In this document: one piece after another, positions 7,036 through 11,501 of the stretch
Layout: every line of letters begins with the position of its first letter
Numbering within the stretch: position 1 is the stretch's first letter
NCBI GenBank assembly: GCA_036939975.1
Contig: JALLPB010001380.1
Span: 1-11,501, forward strand
Reading direction: 5' to 3'
Origin: Cyclostephanos tholiformis
Taxonomy: Eukaryota > Bacillariophyta > Thalassiosirophyceae > Thalassiosirales > Thalassiosiraceae
DNA length: 11,501 bases
Translations under genes and position numbers: made by a program
Notes under the pieces: model-generated
What the model saw: the letters and a program-made list of their open reading frames with translations, nothing else
Told to the model about the DNA's origin: nothing
Database searches by the model: none

Positions 7036-8860
7036 ATGTCCGCCGCCACGAAGAGAATATCAAGGCCGAAAGCGGCCATGCTACCCCTATTGCTGCAGAT
7101 CTCCCGTAGCTTACCGACGTCATCGGCCTTCTCGTTCCCAATCCGCCACCGGCCTCTGGCGGTCGTCAACAAGCTCACGTTGGCGGCGGCGGCGGGGGGG
7201 GGGGGGGCGGGGGGGGGGGGGGTCGGGTAGTAGTAACGGGGAGGGCGGCGAGGCCGAGTGGGTCAGGGCATTGCTCGAGGCCGGGGGGGGGGGTAAGAAC
7301 GCGCCCGGAAAATTCGAGGAGGAGATGAAGATGAGGGGGCTGCTCGGGCCGGATAAGGGGAAGGCCAATCCCAAGCTCACGGCCAATTCCCGACTGATCT
7401 CGTGGCTCGAAAACGAGGGCGGCGTTTACCTGTCCGAAACATCCACCTGGGGGGAGGCTCCGCATCCCCTGGCGATATCGACCGAGACCGTCGACGAGAT
7501 AACGAACGAGAGTTCCGGACGTGGACTACTGGCACGCAGGTCGATAAACGAGGGGGACGAATTGCTCAGGATACCGTTGGACCTGTGCATAACCCGACGA
7601 TCCGCGCGCGGGGCGCTGGGGAAGGACGCGTTGCCGGAGGGGATCAACGAGTACCTCGCCATGGCCTGTCAGCTAATACGGGAGAAGTACGTCCTCGGAG
7701 AACAGTCGTTCTACGCGCCGTACGTGGGGGTATTGCCCGAGGTGGAGGAGGTCAATCCGACGTTCACGTGGCCGGACGCGGACCTGGATTTCTTGCGCGG
7801 TAGCCCGATAGTCGCGGCGACCAGGAGCCTGCGGATGAAATTGAGGAGGGAGTACGATGACCTGCTGGGCGGGGAGGGCGGGTTGATATCGAAATTTCCC
7901 GACAGGTTCCCCCCCGAGCATTACACCTACGACAACTGGGTATGGGCGTTCACCATGCTCTTCTCCCGCGCCATACGCCTGCGCAACCTCCGCGTGGGCG
8001 AGCGCCTCGCCCTGGTCCCGTACGCCGATCTCATCAATCACTCGGCATTCTCGCAGGCGTTCATCGATGCCAGGGAGAGCGGGGATTGGCTCTTCAAGGA
8101 CGGGGAGGAGGAGGTAATTTTGTACGCCGATCGTGGATATCGGCAGATGGAGCAGGTATACATCTCCTACGGACAAAAATCCAACGCCGAGCTGCTGTTG
8201 CTCTACGGCTTCGCCTTGGAACGCAATCCGTACAACTCCGTGGACGTCACGGTGTCCATCTCCCCCCGTACCGCAGCCGTCGTCGCCGCTAACGAGGGAT
8301 CTGGGATCGAGGAGGATCCGCTCGCGCGGCAGAAACTCGACTTCCTCGCCAGCGTCGGGAGGGGTCAGATGGTAGATTTCCCGTGCTACGCGGACAGGTA
8401 CCCCGTGGAGATGCTGGAGTACCTCCGTCTGATGATGATGACTCCCGAGGACACGAGGGGTAAGCCGCTGATGGACTTTGATTACTCTCGCACCATATCC
8501 TCCGCGAACGAGGCCGCGGTATTGCAATCGGTAGTTTCGGCCGTTAGGTATCAGCTCAGCCTCTTCCCCCAGACCGAGGAGGACGATGCCGCCATCATCA
8601 AGGACAAGGCCACGTTCCGCCTACTTAGTTACAATCAGCGCATGGCCGTTCGTCATCGCAGGAACGAGAAGCGGTTGCTCAAGAGGACGCTGGCGGCGCT
8701 CGAGAAGCAGATACGTAACAAGGGATTGGACGAGGTGGAAGTACTGACGAGGGCGGAGGGGAGCACGTTGGGAGAGGTCCTTAAGGGGGAAACTCGGAAG
8801 CAGAAGACTGCGTTGGAGGACAAGCTTGAGAAGATGGGTCTCCCCGTCGACATACGGTGA
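7036..8860 (+). CDS. SET-domain lysine methyltransferase, Rubisco-LSMT/SETD3-6 type, probably plastid-targeted; frame broken at poly-G
   Basis: The catalytic frame is open from just after the poly-G tract to 8860 (529 codons counted from 7271). Counting from 7271, the SET motifs are SSGRGLLARR (81-90), LVPYADLINHS (248-258) and the AdoMet/catalytic-Tyr segment ISYGQKSNAELLLLYGF (298-314). The long insert between them and the helical C-terminal region (about 350-529) fit the Rubis-subs-bind architecture of LSMT-like enzymes, which methylate lysines of Rubisco, aldolase or other non-histone targets. The N-terminus lies in another frame (7036-7230): a hydrophobic stretch from Met15 (MLPLLLQISRSLP) then TSSAFSF, resembling the heterokont bipartite plastid signal with Phe at +1. 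The two frames would join with a 1-base change in the G14-C-G14 tract at 7194-7222. No intron is evident. Confidence 0.85.
7194..7222 (+). repeat. G14-C-G14 homopolymer tract inside the SET gene
   Basis: Fourteen G, one C and fourteen G encode a poly-glycine linker between the transit peptide and the mature protein. The reading frame changes across it: the upstream frame stops at 7228-7230, while the downstream frame is open back into the tract and reads SGSSNGEGGEAEWVRALL. Homopolymer miscounting in the assembly is the simplest reason. A G11 run at 7283-7293 lies inside the catalytic frame but keeps it. Confidence 0.85.
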
Positions 8861-8983
8861 CGGTATAAATAAGACCGTGTAGGAGTATGCAGTTTGATTT
8901 ATGTATATATTTTTGCCTCCGAATTATTATGCAACGCTATGGATTACCTCCGTCTCTCATCACGCGATATAAAGCCAAAAGTG
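8861..8983. other. Short convergent spacer between SET and SF3B6 genes
   Basis: Only 123 bp separate the two stop codons, so the 3' untranslated regions must be short or overlap. AT-rich stretches serve both directions: TATAAATAAG at 8865-8874 on the plus side, and TTTATATCGCG with ATAATTCGG on the minus side. No canonical AATAAA is present. Confidence 0.45.
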
Positions 8984-9341
8984 TCAGCTCTCCCCCCTCG
9001 CCGCTATTTGCGCCTTCTTCAACGCCACCTGCCTCCGCAGCTCCTCCAATTCCTTCTTCTTCTCCTCGGCGTCCGCCCTCCTTTCGAATTTGGCCGGCTG
9101 ATAGTACATCACCACCAGGTATCGTCCTCCGACGTTGAACCCCGACAGATGATCGACCGCGCGTTTGGCATCGTATATATCCTCGTACACTGATTGTTTT
9201 CGAGATTTTCCATCGCGTTGCGTGAAAATCGCCCCAACGAAACGAAGTACGCGCATACGGGGACGGACGAAGGGGGGGGGGCCGGGGGGACACCACCTCC
9301 CGGCGCGCATCTACGTGATTTTTGGCGGGAAAAAATCTCAN

Positions 9342-9380
<39 letters not shown>

Positions 9381-9786
9381 AGAGAATATAAGGGTATGGA
9401 TACGAATGATACATACGGTACGTCGAAATTGAGGAGGAAGAGGCGGCGGAGAAGGACTAGAGAACGTATACAACGAAAAAAAAACGCACCCACGAACGCC
9501 GTCCCCCGCGTATCCTTGCTCCTGTCCCCCAGACGTATTTGATACACCGCACCGTACTTTCCAAAGATCTCATATAACTCCTCGGGGGATATCTTGAATG
9601 GCAGGTTACGAACGTACAGTATGCGATTCACCTCCGGCGGCAGTCGCGACTGAGTGTGGGCGTGAAAGGGTGGGGGGGGATTAGTATGGCAAAAAAAAGG
9701 AGAGGGGGGGGGGTTGATATTATTATTTATAATCCCGCATGCGAACTCACGTTTATCGACTTCCTCGACGCCCCCGAATCATTCAT
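8984..9786 (-). CDS. SF3B6: Splicing factor 3B subunit 6 (SF3b p14/SF3b14a), three exons
   Basis: The exons are 9786-9751 (12 codons), 9649-9490 and 9189-8984, joined by GT-AG introns to give 133 residues; the human protein has 125. The protein is one [22 protein letters not shown] carries the conserved lead-in and RNP2, followed by [30 protein letters not shown] (RNP1 region) and [18 protein letters not shown]. These match the family nearly residue for residue. The C-terminal tail ([13 protein letters not shown]) is a charged helix. SF3B6 contacts the intron branch-point adenosine and the SF3B1 subunit in the U2 snRNP, in the nucleus. The start is supported by the short first exon ([12 protein letters not shown]) ending exactly at a GTGAGT donor. 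Confidence 0.95.
9190..9489 (-). other. SF3B6 intron 2, containing an assembly ambiguity and a 38-base homopolymer
   Basis: The donor is GTGCGT (the same hexamer as in the HMG gene intron) and the acceptor is AATCAG, phase 1; the joined codon restores FVVYED. Nominal length is 300 bp, but position 9341 is N followed by 38 G (C on the gene strand), so the true length is unknown. An E2F-type sequence, TTTGGCGGGAAAA, lies at 9321-9333 beside the gap. Confidence 0.85.
9650..9750 (-). other. SF3B6 intron 1
   Basis: A 101-bp intron with donor GTGAGT and acceptor CACTCAG. A near-ideal branch site, TACTAAT, lies at 9686-9680, about 30 bases before the acceptor, and C/T-rich tracts flank it. Phase 0. 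Confidence 0.85.
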
Positions 9787-10017
9787 CGTTTTGGTCGAAT
9801 TGAATTTAGCCTACTACGCTTCCGATCCACCCTGATACTAGTAAATGGGGCCAAAAAAAAGCAAGGGAAGATGAGAGAAGTACTTATGTACGATGGAGAG
9901 AGCGAGGGACGAAATAATATTTTGGGGGGCTTGCCGTTTAATTGTCAACAACGCCACGGCGAGAGGGGAGATCAACGAAAGAAGCGTAATAACAATAAAG
10001 GGACTCAAAAGAGTGAG

Positions 10018-10071
10018 CTTATCTAAATCGGTTATCGTCTAAAGAGGTATTTTAGTAAAGGCGGTAACCAA
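10018..10071. repeat. Direct repeat, copy 1 (54 bp)
   Basis: It starts CTTATCTAAATCGG and ends GGCGGTAACCAA. It is identical to copy 2 except for one missing C after GTATTTT. Within the repeat, GGTTATCG and CGGTAACC are near-inverse, so each copy can form a short hairpin. Confidence 0.85.
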
Positions 10072-10155
10072 AATTCCACCTTCGTATAGAATCATACCAT
10101 ACACAAACGTACTGATGGGATTTAAACGGTCCCCGCGATTCAATAGATGTGTAAA

Positions 10156-10210
10156 CTTATCTAAATCGGTTATCGTCTAAAGAGGTATTTTCAGTAAAGG
10201 CGGTAACCAA
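10156..10210. repeat. Direct repeat, copy 2 (55 bp)
   Basis: Same sequence as copy 1 with one inserted C (GTATTTTCAGTAAAGG), starting 138 bp after it. Looser similarity seems to continue past both copies (ATTCCACCTTC against AATCCAACTTC; GGGATTTAAACGG against GGGAATCAAACGG), suggesting a larger duplicated unit that has diverged. Confidence 0.85.
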
Positions 10211-10270
10211 TAAATCCAACTTCCACGTGGTTATTTGGTACTAGTCATAATGAAGGTAATCATACTGTAG

Positions 10271-11501
10271 GGAATCAAACGGGAACGGGGAGACAACTAC
10301 AACGAACCACATGCACAGCACCAACCAGCGCAAAGGGGGCTAGGGGGGGGAATTGCGGCAAGACTTGCCCAAATCAAAAACCGCAACGGCAATGTTCTTG
10401 TTGAGCACGAACTAGATTGGCAAGCAAAAGCCAAAGTCAGCAACCAAGTGACCATGGCCTTCAAAGAATCACTGATCAGCCAAAACTCATTCCGAGCCTT
10501 TGTGTTCATGAAGGGAAAATCACCGGCGGTCCACGTGGTTCATTTGATTGGGCAATTTTTTGGATCTCGGGTCTTGCCATCGACGTCCAGGGAAAATTCA
10601 TCGGGTTCATCGGTGACAGGGGCAACAGACAATACCCAATGCCAATCAGCCTCCCACAAAATAATGCATGGACATGGACAAACATCACCTACCTAAACGA
10701 TACCGCAGCATTCACACGGTATTATGAGGATGAGGCCAACAGCAAACGACTTTGTAACACGGGGGTCAACAACGCCAAGCTCCTTACCAGCGTCGACTTC
10801 CCGCGAATGCTTGCTTTGCCCATGTGCATTGCCAAGTTTGTCATCGCACAAGAGGGGGGATGCCTCCCACACGCGATCCAAAAATTTGTCAAAGAAAAAA
10901 TCGATGGCGGGGAGACACAGGTGGCAGGCCAAAAATGGCAGCTCCTACTCGACTGGTGCGTGGCGGCATCGCAAGAAAATGGCGGAGCAAGCCTTCTTCA
11001 ATTCGGAGCACCAGAGCCCGCACTATGCCAGGACAGCAAATTCGTCGAATGGTGCAATCAAAGGATACTGTCAACCCTCGGCGAAGAACACCGGGACAGC
11101 ACTGAAAACCACCAAAGGGAAGGGGCTGGGCGGGACCTACAACTAGTCCAGCAAATAACAACGAACATGGGCCGCGGTTTCCTAGCGGGAATACAAACTC
11201 TGGCACCCATGATAGCGGGCGCCACGCGCCAACTTGGCATGGGAAAAGAAGGGAGCGACAACGTTGGTGGAAAGTTATACTCGGAAAACAACGTCGCAGC
11301 ACTGAAGGGATACTGCGGCGTCGTAGACCCCGGGATGATCCCAACAATATGGGACTCGTTCCAGCAGACAAGGGAAATTGGGGCACATCGACACAACATC
11401 CGGGTAGCCATGTCAAAGTGGAGCAAAAATACCGGTAAAGACATCGACAAAGCCCCTTTTTTCACTGAGCAAACAGTGAAAGACATCGTGAGCCTCAATT
11501 T
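10271..11501 (+). pseudogene. Long repeat-type (possibly gag-like) ORF, frameshifted once and running off the window
   Basis: The first part, 10271 to about 10505, reads GDNYNEPHAQHQ, IAARLAQIKNRNGNVLVEHE, and VSNQVTMAFKESLISQ then FRAFVF. Near 10505, at GTGTTCATGAAGG, the coding-like frame moves to one that reads HEGKITGGPRGSFDWAIFW and stays open without a stop to the window end (about 332 codons). Later segments include GDRGNRQYPMPISLPQNNAW, LLDWCVAASQENGGASLLQF and ALKGYCGVVDPGMIPTIWD. No catalytic motif, zinc knuckle or membrane segment is visible. I do not recognise a named family; it resembles large hypothetical proteins repeated in diatom genomes, perhaps ORF1 of a retroelement. No ATG opens the first part after the stop at 10268-10270, apart from an internal one at 10451. 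Confidence 0.65.

Larger units (their letters stand above)
9787..10270. other. Spacer upstream of SF3B6 and the right-hand repeat ORF
   Basis: This region should hold the SF3B6 promoter and perhaps the 5' leader or terminal repeat of the element to the right. A short open frame crossing 9739-10026 overlaps SF3B6 exon 1 antisense and looks fortuitous. The only clear structure is the pair of direct repeats at 10018 and 10156. Confidence 0.4.

Noticed and set aside
7222..7270. A tiny GT-AG intron that might remove the poly-G frame break in the SET gene
   Set aside because: It would be under 50 bp, far shorter than the other introns here, and would delete the coding-like segment that reads EAEWVRALL.
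7673..8527. 284-codon minus-strand open frame
   Set aside because: It lies entirely antisense to the SET domain, whose motifs are unmistakable. The frame is a by-product of GC-rich codon use.
9739..10026. 95-codon plus-strand open frame near the SF3B6 start
   Set aside because: It is antisense to SF3B6 exon 1 and intron 1, has a random-looking composition and shows no recognisable motif.
1..11501. tRNA, rRNA, CRISPR arrays or bacterial operon signals
   Set aside because: No cloverleaf, rRNA segment, spaced repeat array or Shine-Dalgarno/operon pattern was found. The split genes show the DNA is eukaryotic.

Overview
The window looks like nuclear DNA from a unicellular photosynthetic stramenopile, most likely a diatom. 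Four things point there: short GT-AG introns (101, 117 and 300 bp) in compact, CpG-rich genes; a SET-domain protein of the plastid Rubisco-methyltransferase type whose leader carries a heterokont-style 'SAF' plastid-entry motif; a DIRS-like tyrosine-recombinase retrotransposon; and a second repeat-type ORF resembling hypothetical proteins that are common in diatom genomes. The species cannot be named from sequence alone.

Layout. Positions 1-953 hold no gene I can support, but contain a 131-bp block of nested inverted repeats (141-271). Positions 954 to about 4370 are a decayed DIRS-like retrotransposon on the minus strand, in the order leader/gag-like region, reverse transcriptase, RNase H, tyrosine recombinase. 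It is broken by several stops and frameshifts, most explained by CpG decay. Positions about 4440-9790 are a gene island with four host genes: a two-exon HMG-box plus histone-fold protein (4517-5632, +); a CxxC..H..C zinc-binding-like protein of unknown function (5901-6776, -); a SET-domain lysine methyltransferase probably sent to the plastid (7036-8860, +, frame broken in a poly-G tract); and the spliceosomal branch-site protein SF3B6/p14 (8984-9786, -, three exons). The first and second genes converge, the second and third diverge from a shared 259-bp promoter, and the third and fourth converge with 123 bp between stop codons.

Positions 9787-10270 are a spacer with two near-identical 54/55-bp direct repeats 138 bp apart. 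Positions 10271-11501 hold a long coding-like reading frame with one frameshift. It runs off the window end and is probably part of another mobile element.

The host genes do not form one pathway. Their functions are chromatin/replication (HMG plus histone fold), plastid protein methylation, splicing, and one unknown. A shared E2F-type sequence (WTTSSCSS with the GGCGGGAA core) lies upstream of the HMG/histone-fold gene, in the divergent promoter, and in an intron of SF3B6. The best leads are the HMG plus histone-fold fusion with a PCNA-binding-like tail, the CpG decay contrast between the old retroelement and everything else, and the unannotated reading frame at the right edge.
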